NCBI RefSeq assembly: GCF_049532895.1
Contig: NZ_CP064031.1
Coordinates: forward strand, 1,302,001 to 1,366,000
From: Dyella_B acidisoli
Lineage (GTDB): Bacteria > Pseudomonadota > Gammaproteobacteria > Xanthomonadales > Rhodanobacteraceae
Direction: 5' to 3'
Length of the DNA: 64,000 nt
Shown: piece after piece, positions 8,062 through 17,039 of the stretch
How the letters are laid out: each line of letters starts with the position of its first letter
Numbering within the stretch: the stretch's first letter is position 1
The notes under the pieces: generated by a model
What the model saw: the letters and a program-made list of their open reading frames with translations, nothing else
The model's database searches: none
What the model was told of the DNA's origin: nothing
Made by a program: the position numbers and the translations under genes

Positions 8062-9693
8062 ATGCAAGTGAAGCGAACAACGAAGTGGACCACCCTGACA
8101 TGTAGCTCCTTGAGCACCGCGATATGCGCGGCGCTTTCCACCACGGTGCTGACCGTTGCGCCCGTGCAAACCGTGCATGCGCAATCCACCTGCGCGGCGG
8201 CGTGGGTATCGACCAATGTTTATGTGGCTGGTAATCAAGCCAGCGAAAACGGCGTCAACTACGTTGCGAACTTTTGGACGCAAGGCAACGATCCGGCCAC
8301 CAACAATGGCGGTGCCGGCAGCGGCCAGCCGTGGACGTCGGAAGGCGCGTGCGGCGGTTCGCCCACACCTACGCCAACTCCCACGCCATCACCTGCGTGC
8401 GATACGGCCTGGAATAGCTCGACCGCTTACAACGGCGGCGCGTTGGTGAGTGAGAACAGCACCAACTACAAGGCGAATTTCTGGACCCAGAACCAGAATC
8501 CCGCCACTAACAATGGTGCTGCCGGCAGCGGTGCGCCGTGGACATCGCTAGGTGCGTGCAGCGGGTCGCCTACGCCGACACCCACTCCGACACCGACGCC
8601 AACCCCTACACCTACGCCTACTCCAACACCCACTCCAACACCCACCCCGACGCCGACACCTACGCCTACTCCAACACCCACCCCGACGCCGACACCTACG
8701 CCCACTCCAACACCAACGCCGACACCCAGCGGTTTCGTGTTCAGTCCTTACAAGGACATGAGCATCAACATGAACTGGAATACCTACGCCATGCAGACGG
8801 CCGTGACGGGTACGGCCATTCCTGTCGTAGGTAGCGGCAGCTTGTACTCCACGCAGGTGCCGAATCTGACGGGTATTACGCTCGCGTTTGCCACGGGCGA
8901 ATGCGGCAGCGAAAACTGGGCCGGCGTAACGCCATCGGAATTCATCTCAGCCAACATCACGCCCGGCGCGGCCAATTCGCTGGCTAGCGCAGGTTTGAAC
9001 TACATCGTCTCCACGGGTGGTGCAGCGGGTGTATTCACGTGCGGCTCGGCCTCTGCGTTCCAGAGCTTCATCGCGAAGTACTACACCGCGCAGATGATTG
9101 GCGTGGATTTCGATATCGAAGGCGGCCAGACACAGGCGGAAGTCCAGCAACTTGTTGCGGATGTCGCCGCGGCGCAATCGCAGTATCCGAATCTGCGCTT
9201 CTCGTTCACGCTGGCCACGCTCGGTGCGTCGGACGGCAGCTACGGCGGCATCAACCAACTGGGTCAGTGGGTGGTGCAGGCGATCCAGGCGTCCAGTCCA
9301 GCGTTGAAGAACTACACCATCGATCTGATGGTGATGGATTACGGCGGCGCAACGTCCTCCAACTGCGTGGTGGTGAACGGGGTGTGTGAAATGGGCCAGT
9401 CGGCGATTCAGGCGGTGACCAATCTGGAGCACAGCTACGGCATCCCGGCCAGCCATATCGAACTCACGCCGATGATCGGGCAGAACGACAGCGGTGGTGA
9501 AGTCACCACGTTGGCGGACATCGACACCATCACCAATTACGCCACGGCGAATGGCTTGGCCGGCGTGCACTTTTGGTCGCTGGATCGCGATACGCCGTGC
9601 GCGGCTGGCTCCGCGTCGTCGACGTGCAATTCGTATCCGAGCGCAGGCGTGCTGGCCTTTACCAAGGAGATCCTCAAGGACATCGGTAAGTAG
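8062..9693 (+). CDS. Secreted GH18 chitinase with two N-terminal chitin-binding domains
   Basis: This 543-residue paralogue of the preceding enzyme has a signal peptide (1-40, ending TVHA), a first CBM5/12 domain (about 43-97), a short TP linker, a second CBM5/12 domain (CDTAWNSSTAYNGG, NYKANFWTQNQNP), a long (TP)n linker and a GH18 domain. The catalytic motif is D349-F-D351-I-E353. An upstream in-frame ATG exists at 7846, but only the ATG at 8062 has a GGAGACAG site and begins with the signal peptide shared with the first copy. The catalytic domains are nearly identical, which points to recent tandem duplication. The extra binding domain may favour insoluble chitin. A strong intrinsic terminator follows. 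Confidence 0.95.
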   Translation: MQVKRTTKWTTLTCSSLSTAICAALSTTVLTVAPVQTVHAQSTCAAAWVSTNVYVAGNQASENGVNYVANFWTQGNDPATNNGGAGSGQPWTSEGACGGSPTPTPTPTPSPACDTAWNSSTAYNGGALVSENSTNYKANFWTQNQNPATNNGAAGSGAPWTSLGACSGSPTPTPTPTPTPTPTPTPTPTPTPTPTPTPTPTPTPTPTPTPTPTPTPTPTPTPSGFVFSPYKDMSINMNWNTYAMQTAVTGTAIPVVGSGSLYSTQVPNLTGITLAFATGECGSENWAGVTPSEFISANITPGAANSLASAGLNYIVSTGGAAGVFTCGSASAFQSFIAKYYTAQMIGVDFDIEGGQTQAEVQQLVADVAAAQSQYPNLRFSFTLATLGASDGSYGGINQLGQWVVQAIQASSPALKNYTIDLMVMDYGGATSSNCVVVNGVCEMGQSAIQAVTNLEHSYGIPASHIELTPMIGQNDSGGEVTTLADIDTITNYATANGLAGVHFWSLDRDTPCAAGSASSTCNSYPSAGVLAFTKEILKDIGK

Positions 9694-9774
9694 CAGGCAG
9701 AAGCGGAGTAGGAACAGGGGGCGCGCTACGGGCGGGAGGCATGCTCGTTCCGCAGCGCGCGGATGTGAGGGGCG

Positions 9775-9806
9775 GCCACCGGTACGAAAGTGCCGGTGGC
9801 TTTTTT
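9775..9806 (+). terminator. Intrinsic terminator of the chitinase pair
   Basis: A perfect 8-bp stem (GCCACCGG / CCGGTGGC) with a 10-nt loop is followed by six T residues. It ends transcription from the second chitinase, 80 bp downstream of its stop. Confidence 0.88.
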
Positions 9807-10060
9807 CACAGCATGGTCAAGTCGGCAAGTAGCGGGCTGTTGTTCTATAAAACTGAACGAAAATGCGTCGGCGGTATTTGCCAGCAAGCGAGCAGGCTCA
9901 ACTTAACACTATGCAACATAAGAATTTTTTCTGGACACGATCGCGACGTATGTGTAAGTTGCGTCAACTTACAACAACCTGACGCGTTCGGTTGTTTTAG
10001 TGCGCCGGCGACACGCGACGCAGTTCAGCTATCAATAAAAGCAGGGGGCGCCAGCTGCTC
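9807..10060. promoter_or_regulatory. Sulfotransferase promoter region with a 9-bp inverted repeat
   Basis: This stretch is more AT-rich than its surroundings. It contains the perfect inverted repeat TGTAAGTTG-cgt-CAACTTACA at 9953-9973, about 90 bp before the sulfotransferase start. The geometry (9-bp arms, 3-bp spacer) suits a dimeric regulator of TetR or similar type. No matching regulator is in the window. Confidence 0.4.
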
Positions 10061-11029
10061 ATGCAACGAACGTTCGTCGTCGGGTGCCCGCGTTCGGGCA
10101 CCACCATCGTGCAGGCCATGCTGGCCCGACATCCTCAGATCTTCACGCTTCCTGAAACCGGTTTTTTTCCGCGCCTCCTAGGCGGCATCGATCATCGCTT
10201 CGGCGACGAAGGCGCCAAGCCACGCCGACGCAATCTGGCTCGTCGCCTTGGTTTCACTCGGCGTTATGGGCGGCGAGAATTTGTCGAATTGCAACGCTCG
10301 CTGCTTGGCGAAAGCGCCGCACCCACGCGTGCGCCGTGGATGCTGGATACGTGCGTCAATCGCTTCATCGCCACACTGGACAGTCTTGCTGAGCGCGCCA
10401 AGCGCACGGCCTGGATCGAGAAGACGCCGCATCATCTGCTTTATCTGCCGGAGATTGAGCACTACCTGCCGGATGCGCGTTTCATCCACGTCATCCGGCC
10501 GGGCATGGATGTGCTTGCGTCGATCATGGATGCGTACCTGCGCTACGACAACCATTCGTTCAGTGGTGGGTTGATGCTGTGGGTGCGGCGCTGGAATCGC
10601 GCGCTGGAAATCCATCGCTCGTGCATCGGCGCGCGGCATCACCATTTCGTTTTCCTTGAAGATCTGGTGCGCCAGCCGCAGGAGGAATGGCAGCGTTTAT
10701 GCGCTTTTCTCGAATTATCTGTTGATATTGAAATCGATCAGATCTGTCATCAGCACATCGCAGATCCTGCAGCGGAGCCATGGAAGCAGGGTGCGCTCAA
10801 CGGTCTGCCGCAACAGGCAAGCAGCAAGGTCGAACAGTTGTTTGGCCCCCAGTTGCGCGAGTGGCTGCGTGAAAAACTGAATTCCTACGAAGATCTTTAC
10901 GCTGCCAGCAGCCTCGCTTACGACCGCGAGGACAGCTTCAGTCTGCAGGCGCCAACACTGCCGAAACGTCGCATGGAAGGAAAAATGACCGCTGCGGTGA
11001 CAGCAGAAGGGCGCTTCCGTGTGGCGTGA
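10061..11029 (+). CDS. Sulfotransferase family protein
   Basis: The 322-residue protein opens with GCPRSGTT (residues 8-15), the 5'-phosphosulfate-binding loop of PAPS-dependent sulfotransferases. A later FIHVIRPGMDVLASIMDAYL segment matches the 3'-phosphate-binding motif (RxxxD/S with the following helix). It should transfer sulfate from PAPS to a hydroxyl or amino group of an unknown acceptor; there is no signal peptide, so it acts in the cytosol. The acceptor cannot be read from the sequence. It stands alone after the chitinases, from which it is separated by a terminator, so functional linkage is doubtful. Confidence 0.85.
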   Translation: MQRTFVVGCPRSGTTIVQAMLARHPQIFTLPETGFFPRLLGGIDHRFGDEGAKPRRRNLARRLGFTRRYGRREFVELQRSLLGESAAPTRAPWMLDTCVNRFIATLDSLAERAKRTAWIEKTPHHLLYLPEIEHYLPDARFIHVIRPGMDVLASIMDAYLRYDNHSFSGGLMLWVRRWNRALEIHRSCIGARHHHFVFLEDLVRQPQEEWQRLCAFLELSVDIEIDQICHQHIADPAAEPWKQGALNGLPQQASSKVEQLFGPQLREWLREKLNSYEDLYAASSLAYDREDSFSLQAPTLPKRRMEGKMTAAVTAEGRFRVA

Positions 11030-11177
11030 TGACACATCGGCGATGAGTGCGAGCAGCAAGCGCGCAAGTTCGTGAGCTTGTGCCGCCTTGATGTTGTGCG
11101 CTCGCTAACGATGCATTCGAACAAACGGCGGGCATGCCTGTCACAATGACTACCTAACGAGCGAAACGGGCAGCATC

Positions 11178-12020
11178 GTGAACCGGAGAATCAGGCAGAC
11201 TTCGTACGGCGGCTGGATCGCAGCCATTATCGTTGTGGTTGCGGTAGTGGCAGCGGGCGTATATCTGGTGCAGCGGGGCATGCATCCCGCCGAGTCGCCA
11301 GCCAATCCATCGCCAAGCGTTGCTTCGACGGCACCGGCTCCTGTGCCGGCAAGCGCATCCTCAGTAATCCAGCATCCTATCGCCCAGGCGGCCGCGGGAC
11401 CCGCACCCGCATCCACTGCATCGCTGCCAGCTTTGGTCGACAGCGATGAAAGCGTGCGCGAAGCATTGACGGGTATGGCTGGCGGTGACCTCACTTCGCT
11501 GCTCGTGCCGAGCCAGATCATTTCACGTGTGGTAGCGACTGTGGATGCGTTGCCGAGACAGGGCTTGGGCAACACCAATATCCTTCCGCTGCGCACACCC
11601 AAAGGGATGATGCAGATGCAAGCGGCCAACGGCATGACGGTGATCGCCACGGCCAATGCAGAGCGCTACTCGCCTTACATGACGGTGCTCGCCAGGGTCG
11701 ATCTGCACGCAGTGGTTGCCTGGTACAAGCGCAGCTATCCCTTGTTCCAGGAGGCGTATCGTGAGCTCGGCTATCCACGCGGTTATTTCAACGATCGCCT
11801 GATCGTGGCGATCGACGACATGCTTGCCGCGCCGGACGTGCATGATCCCATCGCCGTGACGAAGGTGGGTGCGCGCTACCATTTCGTCGATCCGCAATTG
11901 CAGTCGCTATCGAACGGGCAGAAGCTGATGCTTCGTCTCGGCCCCGAAAACGAAGCGCAGTTCAAGGCAAAGCTGCGCATGATCCGCGAGTTGCTGGCAG
12001 GCGGACAGGTTGGTCATTGA
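11178..12020 (+). CDS. DUF3014 membrane-anchored protein
   Basis: The 280-residue product begins at GTG. It has one membrane helix (about residues 11-33), a Pro/Ala/Ser-rich linker (36-85) and a C-terminal domain that fits DUF3014 (SDESVREALTGMAG, then VATVDALPRQGLGNTN, ARVDLHAVVAWYKRSYPLFQ, YFNDRLIVAIDDML). It is therefore a single-pass inner-membrane protein with a periplasmic domain. DUF3014 has no known function. A bidirectional-looking terminator separates it from the convergent neighbour. Confidence 0.82.
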   Translation: MNRRIRQTSYGGWIAAIIVVVAVVAAGVYLVQRGMHPAESPANPSPSVASTAPAPVPASASSVIQHPIAQAAAGPAPASTASLPALVDSDESVREALTGMAGGDLTSLLVPSQIISRVVATVDALPRQGLGNTNILPLRTPKGMMQMQAANGMTVIATANAERYSPYMTVLARVDLHAVVAWYKRSYPLFQEAYRELGYPRGYFNDRLIVAIDDMLAAPDVHDPIAVTKVGARYHFVDPQLQSLSNGQKLMLRLGPENEAQFKAKLRMIRELLAGGQVGH

Positions 12021-12040
12021 GTGCACCGGCGAGTGCAAGA

Positions 12041-12068
12041 AAAAGGCCCGCGAAAGCGGGCCTTTTCG
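12041..12068. terminator. Bidirectional intrinsic terminator between convergent genes
   Basis: A GC-rich 8-bp stem (GGCCCGCG-type arms around a GAAA loop) is flanked by A residues on the left and T residues on the right, so it can act on both strands: for the DUF3014 gene from the left and the YXWGXW gene from the right. Confidence 0.85.
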
Positions 12069-12087
12069 TTAACGCAGACTGCGTTGA

Positions 12088-13314
12088 TCAACCGTGATGC
12101 GTATCGCGTCCGCCACCGTTACCACCGCGCGGCGCGCCACCCCCTGACGGATGTGGTGCTGGCGCTGGCGCAGGACGATAGGCGTGATATTGCGGCGCAG
12201 GCGGCGCGTGGTACTGGTATTGCGGTTGCGGACGATACACCGGTGCGGGTGCCGGATGATAAGCCGTTGAAGGCGCCCTATAGGTATTCATCGGACGCGC
12301 GTTTACCGGTTGCGCAGGATGATTGGTCGGTGCAACACCCGTCACGCCGCCAGGACGATACAGGTTGCTGTAGCTCGCACTCGGGTGTGTCGCATTCGGC
12401 GTAGCAGGCATATTCGCATGCGGCGCGAAGTTTGCCGAACGCAGCGCCATGCTGTTATTCGGTTGCGCAGCCTGCGGTGCATGTATGGTCGCGTTGTTCA
12501 AGCGCTGCGTGTTGGCCGCCGCTGGCGTAAACGAACCACCGCTGTGCGCTGCCGGCGCTACTCCGGCTCCTGCGAACGCGCCAGCACGTTGCGTCGCGGC
12601 AATCGGCGGATCCCCGTGATTGGCGGACAGGCGCATCGCCGGATTCTGGCGAGCCAGATTCATTTGCTGCTGCTGGGCGGCGATCGGCCCCATGCGGGAC
12701 TGGTGGGCAAGCGCCAGCTGTTGCGGTGTCGCCCGTGCGGCTACGCCGCCGCGACCACCGTTGTAGCTGACACGGTTCACGTTGACGTTGTTGATTACCG
12801 TCTTGTTGTAGACGTTGGTGACGTTGACGTTGTTGATGTGATTGACGGTGCGGTTGTAGTAGAAGCCGCCATGGCCCCAATAGCCGCCGTCATAGCCTCT
12901 GCCGCCGTATCCGCAACCATAGTTGATGCCGCCGTAGAAGCCCACGTGGTAACCCCAGTAACCAGCATGGAACACGTAGAGTGCGCCATCCCAACCCCAG
13001 TAGCCCGGCGTCCACAATGCGCCATAGAACGGCGCCAGAATCCAGGTGCCAGGCACCCAGTAATATTCATCGCCATCCCACGCCCAGTAGCCCGGTGTCC
13101 AGATATAGCCTGGGCCTGGAATCATTGGCTGCTCGTAAATCGGCAGCGGCGGTGGAGGCACACCGACCGAAACGCCAACGCCGATGAACACGCCGGCCTC
13201 CGCTTTCTGCGGCAGAGCGGTGAACGCGGCAAGTGCACCGAGTACGCCTGCCAACGCGCGAACGAGCAGAGTGCGCCGCGTTGAAACGTGTTGCGTAAGG
13301 GCGATGGCTTTCAT
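12088..13314 (-). CDS. Secreted YXWGXW-repeat protein
   Basis: The 408-residue product has a signal peptide ending AEA (about residue 40). Aromatic repeats of the YXWGXW kind follow (GYIWTPGYWAWDG, YWVPGTW, WTPGYWGWDG, GYWGYHVGF), then a Gly/Tyr-rich stretch, an Asn/Val-rich stretch (NHINNVNVTNVYNKTVINNV) and a long Pro/Ala/Gln/His-rich tail. Proteins of this kind are secreted or outer-membrane associated in many proteobacteria and have no proven function. The tail composition suggests a disordered, surface-exposed region. It is divergent from the DinB gene. Confidence 0.82.
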   Translation of the reverse strand: MKAIALTQHVSTRRTLLVRALAGVLGALAAFTALPQKAEAGVFIGVGVSVGVPPPPLPIYEQPMIPGPGYIWTPGYWAWDGDEYYWVPGTWILAPFYGALWTPGYWGWDGALYVFHAGYWGYHVGFYGGINYGCGYGGRGYDGGYWGHGGFYYNRTVNHINNVNVTNVYNKTVINNVNVNRVSYNGGRGGVAARATPQQLALAHQSRMGPIAAQQQQMNLARQNPAMRLSANHGDPPIAATQRAGAFAGAGVAPAAHSGGSFTPAAANTQRLNNATIHAPQAAQPNNSMALRSANFAPHANMPATPNATHPSASYSNLYRPGGVTGVAPTNHPAQPVNARPMNTYRAPSTAYHPAPAPVYRPQPQYQYHAPPAPQYHAYRPAPAPAPHPSGGGAPRGGNGGGRDTHHG

Positions 13315-13602
13315 GACGTGTCCTCCTCGGTCTGCACCGTACTAGAGAAAACGCGTGAAAACCTTCAACGTTGCCGTCACACAACGTGATAAGTTCGCGA
13401 TTGTTCAGCGGCCGGTGCCGGCGTTTGGCAGCATGTATCGCGCAACGTGTTGTGCTGCATGGCTTTGAAGCTTTCCTAATCGAACGTGAACAACGAACGT
13501 TAGCGTTCAATTAAGATGCCGCGGGACGAACGGCGGCGTGAACGCGGCAAATTTGCGGTAAGCAGCAAGCCCCGTTTTACGCTGGAAAACCAAGGACATC
13601 GC

Positions 13603-14103
13603 ATGTCGCAATCTCTCCATCTTCACATGCTCACGCGTTACCGCGCATGGGCGGATCAGCTGCTTTACCAGTCGCTAGCTACCATACCCGAGCACGCATT
13701 GAGCGCACCGCAGCCCATCGTTTTCGGCAACCTGCTGCGCACGCTGCACCATGTGTATTGCATGGACTATGTGTGGAAGGCGCATCTGGAAGGCGTGCCG
13801 CATGGCCTCACCTCGCGTAATCCAGACGACTGTCTGGGATTCGATGCCCTGCGTTCGGCGCAGGCCGAGATCAACGAGTGGTATGTACGCTACGCAGGAT
13901 CGCTCGACGAGCAAGCTTGTGACGAAACAGTTCGTTTCACTTTCATCGGCGGCGGTGAAGGCGAGCAGCGGCGTGGCGAGATCCTGCTGCACGTGGTGAA
14001 CCATGCCACCTATCACCGTGGGCATGTGGCGATGATGATGTACGGCCTGTCTGTGCCGCCGCCGACCACCGATCTGCCGGTGTTTCTGCGCGACAGTGCT
14101 TGA
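13603..14103 (+). CDS. DinB-family protein
   Basis: The 166-residue product is a DinB/YfiT-like four-helix protein. The three metal-binding histidines are visible: one in the LRTLHHVYCMD helix and two in VVNHATYHRGHV. The family includes thiol S-transferases and many proteins of unknown activity; the original B. subtilis DinB was damage-inducible. The ATG at 13603 was chosen over an upstream in-frame ATG at 13516 because the DinB fold begins at once (LHMLTRYRAWADQLLYQSLA) and an AAGGA lies upstream. Confidence 0.85.
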   Translation: MSQSLHLHMLTRYRAWADQLLYQSLATIPEHALSAPQPIVFGNLLRTLHHVYCMDYVWKAHLEGVPHGLTSRNPDDCLGFDALRSAQAEINEWYVRYAGSLDEQACDETVRFTFIGGGEGEQRRGEILLHVVNHATYHRGHVAMMMYGLSVPPPTTDLPVFLRDSA

Positions 14104-14188
14104 GCGACTGTACGCGTCGCGATCTTGATCGCGTGCTGTCTTCAGTCATCGCGTGTCGCCCGGCAATGAATGCGCTACGCTTTTCCGC

Positions 14189-14791
14189 ATGAGTACCACT
14201 GAGTCTCCTGCGCAGGCTCAGCTCTTTGGTCAGCCTGCCGCACGTGAAACGCATCGCCTGTTCTTCGCGCTGATGCCGGATGCTGCCACGCGCCACGATA
14301 TCAACCATGCCGCCGCGACGGTGCAACAGCAGCATCCGAAGCTACGCGCGCGATGGGTGAAGCCGGAACGCTTTCACGCCACCTTGAACTTTCTGGGCGA
14401 CTACGCCGCCGTGCCTGATGAGGTAATGGAGAAGGCGATGGCGGCGGCTGACACGCTGCACGCGGCACCTTTTGCCTGGGCGCTGGATTACGCCGCCAGT
14501 TTCCGTGGTCGCGAACCACCATGCGTGTTGCGCGGTACACATGTCCCCGAGCTGCTGCTGGCGCTATGGCGCGATCTGCATGCGTCGCTTGTCCAGGCCG
14601 GTTTGAAACTGCGCGCTGAGCGCCAGTACACGCCGCATGTGACCTTGGCCTACGCGCGACATGAACTGCCTGAGGTAACGCCGGTGACGCCGATCGTCTG
14701 GCAGGTGGATCGGTTCGTGCTGATCCACAACGTGGTGGGGAAGGGCAGCTATCAGATCCTTGGAAGCTGGAAACTCGCCGGCATCCCGTAA
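14189..14791 (+). CDS. thpR: RNA 2',3'-cyclic phosphodiesterase (2H superfamily)
   Basis: The 200-residue product carries the two HxTx motifs of the 2H phosphoesterases, HATLNFLG and HVTLAYA, in the right spacing, plus the THRLFFALMPD start typical of ThpR/LigT. The enzyme opens 2',3'-cyclic phosphate ends of RNA and can join tRNA halves in vitro. The ATG at 14189 is preferred over an in-frame ATG 12 codons upstream because homologues begin with a short N-terminal tail like this one. Confidence 0.9.
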   Translation: MSTTESPAQAQLFGQPAARETHRLFFALMPDAATRHDINHAAATVQQQHPKLRARWVKPERFHATLNFLGDYAAVPDEVMEKAMAAADTLHAAPFAWALDYAASFRGREPPCVLRGTHVPELLLALWRDLHASLVQAGLKLRAERQYTPHVTLAYARHELPEVTPVTPIVWQVDRFVLIHNVVGKGSYQILGSWKLAGIP

Positions 14792-14879
14792 GGGGCATGG
14801 GCCACAAGTCAGCTAGGCGGCATCAGGGTCGTGAGCGCACAATCCGAAGGCTCTCTCCCAACCCTGTCAGGAGGTCGTC

Positions 14880-15665
14880 ATGCGTTCGATTTCTGTCGTA
14901 CTGCTTGCGGCATTGGCTGTTCCAGGGGCGACCCTGGTGGCGCAAACGCCGCAGACCAATCACATGCATGCCTTGCAGTACGTGCCGCCTTACGTTCGCG
15001 CGGCGGTGGCTGATCCGGCTCGAGGGCAGGATGCCAGCAACGATGCACGCCGCAAAATCACCGACGTGATGGTTTTCAGCAATGTGAAGCCCGGCCAGAA
15101 AGTGCTGGAGCTGATTCCTGGTTCGGGTTATTTCACGCGGGTATTCAGTTCCATCGTCGGCGACAAGGGCCATGTCTATGCGCTGTGGCCGGACGAATAC
15201 GTCAAGGAAGATGCCGATGAAGAAACCGCTTTCGAGAAGCTGGCGGCCGATTCGCATTACTCCAACGTCAGCGTGCTCAAGCAGCCTGCGGCGCAACTAA
15301 GCGTGACAGACCCGGTGGATATCGTGTTCACCGCCCAGAACTATCACGACTATCCGGACAAATTCATGGGTAAGGTCGATCCGGTTGCGTTCGACAAGCA
15401 GGTGTTCGCTGCGCTGAAGCCGGGCGGCTTGTTCATCGTGATCGACCACGTGGCACCGGCGGGATCGGGCATGGCCGATACCGACACGCTGCATCGCATC
15501 GATCCGGCGATCGTGAAGAAGCAGGTGGAATCCGTCGGTTTTGTATTTGCGGGCGAAAGCAACGTGCTGCGCAACCCGAATGATCCGCACACGATCAAGG
15601 TGTTCGACAAGTCGATACGCGGGCACACGGATCAATTTATTTACCGATTCCGCAAGCCGGGTTGA
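14880..15665 (+). CDS. Predicted exported class I SAM-dependent methyltransferase (COG4798-like)
   Basis: The 261-residue product has a signal peptide (about 1-21, ending LVAQ) followed by a Rossmann-type methyltransferase. Its motif I region is VKPGQKVLELIPGSGYFTRV and its motif IV region VDIVFTAQNYHDY. The rest fits the predicted methyltransferase family COG4798 (ALKPGGLFIVIDH, DTLHRIDPAIVKKQVESVGF). An exported SAM-dependent enzyme is odd because SAM is cytosolic, but secretory N termini are usual in this family. Substrate unknown. A GGAGG ribosome site precedes the ATG. Confidence 0.85.
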   Translation: MRSISVVLLAALAVPGATLVAQTPQTNHMHALQYVPPYVRAAVADPARGQDASNDARRKITDVMVFSNVKPGQKVLELIPGSGYFTRVFSSIVGDKGHVYALWPDEYVKEDADEETAFEKLAADSHYSNVSVLKQPAAQLSVTDPVDIVFTAQNYHDYPDKFMGKVDPVAFDKQVFAALKPGGLFIVIDHVAPAGSGMADTDTLHRIDPAIVKKQVESVGFVFAGESNVLRNPNDPHTIKVFDKSIRGHTDQFIYRFRKPG

Positions 15666-15672
15666 GGTTTGC

Positions 15673-15805
15673 TCCCCTCTCCCTTCGGGAGAGGGGCTGG
15701 GGGTGAGGGTTCGGGGGAAGCGTCATGCAGATTTCTGCGCAAGTTTTCGTCATTACGCCCTGGTCGTATCCTCACCCCAACCCCTCCCCCAAAGGGAGAG
15801 GGGTT
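15673..15805. repeat. Paired CTCCC/GGGTGAGGG intergenic repeat, copy 1
   Basis: A forward unit (CCCCTCTCCCTTCGGGAGAG followed by GGGGTGAGGG) at 15673-15710 and its inverted partner at 15770-15805 flank about 60 bp. The unit can fold into a hairpin by itself and the two units can pair with each other. It lies between convergent genes and may aid termination. Confidence 0.85.
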
Positions 15806-15815
15806 TGTAGCAAAC

Positions 15816-16943
15816 TCACTTATTCAAACCACGCCACATCGCATCCAGCAATTCATCCGCAGGATCGTTCGTCTGCTCCCAATACATGATGCCGCCCAGA
15901 TGTTCGGCCTTGATGTAAGCCATCTTCGCGGCGATCGATTGCGGATCGTCGTAGGTAATGAAGTGACGCGTCTTCGCATTCCATAGCCACGGCGCCTTCG
16001 CTACATCATCCCAGTGGCGCACGTAGCCTTGCTTGTTGATGTAGTGCTGTTTCAGGTCGGGCCAGTTGAGCATGTTCACGAAATGGCCGTAGGTTTGATA
16101 CAGGCCGTCATGATCGGCATGCACGTCGGCGAATTCACGGCCATAGAGTGCAGCACCGATCACCAGTTTTTGCGCCGGCACATCGGCAGCGAGGAACTGT
16201 TGCACGGCGCGGTCCGTGGTGCGCCCGTCGCCCTTGATCAGCGGCGAGGCATGAAGGCCGGTGTGGTGGCCGGTGGTGGGCGTATTGCTGTTGACGAAGT
16301 CGTAGGTCATCAAGTTGAACCAGTCCAGCAGCGGATTGATGGCTGGAATATCGATATCGCTGACGAACGGACCATCGGCGATCGCGACGCTGAGCGCGTA
16401 ATGCTTGCCATCTTTTTGGCCTGCGCGATCGAGGCTGGCACGGATCGTCTTCAGCAGCAGCGTGAAGTTGGCTTTGTCGTCAGCGCTGGATTTGATGCCC
16501 GATTCGTGGTGACCAGGATATTCCCAGTCCACATCGAGCCCATCCGCATGTTGTGTGGAAAGCATTTGCGCGGCACTGTCGGCAAACTGCTGACGACCCG
16601 CCGCTGTGCTGGCCGCTTCGGAAAAACCGCCCACGCTCCAGCCGCCGACCGAGACGGTCACCGTGAGCTTGGGATTCGCCGATTTGAGCGCAAGCAGCGT
16701 CTGCAGGGTTTTGGCGCGGTTGTCGTCGACCACCACGCGGCCGTCTTTCAGCTGTGCGAAAGCAAAGATCAACGTGTCGATCTTGCCGACGTCCTTGGTT
16801 TGCGCCGGATCCCAGCCGGTCGCGTAGCCGACGATCCGGTAAGGCGATGCGGTATCGGCGGCTACGGCCATGCCGGTTACGGCAAGCAAAACGACGAGCC
16901 CTGCGGCCCATCGGGTGGTGAGGCGAAAGAACATGTGGCGCAT
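15816..16943 (-). CDS. GH18 glycoside hydrolase (chitinase-like), exported
   Basis: The 375-residue product has a signal peptide (1-29, ending AVAA) and a single GH18 barrel. The catalytic motif D134-GL-D137-V-D139-W-E141 is complete (DGLDVDWEYPG), as are the SVGGW strand and the C-terminal GGIMYWEQTND strand. Unlike the two tandem chitinases it has no carbohydrate-binding module and belongs to a different GH18 branch. It may act on shorter chitin oligomers in the periplasm or outside. The ATG at 16943 has AAGGAG eight bases upstream; an in-frame ATG 10 codons earlier is less likely. Confidence 0.9.
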   Translation of the reverse strand: MRHMFFRLTTRWAAGLVVLLAVTGMAVAADTASPYRIVGYATGWDPAQTKDVGKIDTLIFAFAQLKDGRVVVDDNRAKTLQTLLALKSANPKLTVTVSVGGWSVGGFSEAASTAAGRQQFADSAAQMLSTQHADGLDVDWEYPGHHESGIKSSADDKANFTLLLKTIRASLDRAGQKDGKHYALSVAIADGPFVSDIDIPAINPLLDWFNLMTYDFVNSNTPTTGHHTGLHASPLIKGDGRTTDRAVQQFLAADVPAQKLVIGAALYGREFADVHADHDGLYQTYGHFVNMLNWPDLKQHYINKQGYVRHWDDVAKAPWLWNAKTRHFITYDDPQSIAAKMAYIKAEHLGGIMYWEQTNDPADELLDAMWRGLNK

Positions 16944-17039
16944 TACTGCACTCCTTGGTGGATCAGTCGACAACGGGCGATGCGCTTGACGTGATGACGG
17001 CAGGCCCGCATGTTGAACATGCCCGACCTGTCTTTGCGT

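Noticed and set aside
8466..8705. Minus-strand open frames coding for long (VG)n runs opposite the chitinase linkers (also near 6649-7119)
   Set aside because: They are the antisense reading of the CCNACN linker repeats, without a start context or any domain.
8561..8730. Tandem short repeats that could suggest a CRISPR array or satellite
   Set aside because: The units are 6 bp, lie within the chitinase reading frame, encode the TP linker and have no spacers.
12310..13284. Plus-strand open frame of 324 codons
   Set aside because: Antisense to the YXWGXW gene; composition (Arg, Val, Ala, His) is that of a complement frame.
16014..16994. Plus-strand open frame of 326 codons
   Set aside because: Antisense to the GH18 gene at 15816-16943, which has a complete catalytic motif.
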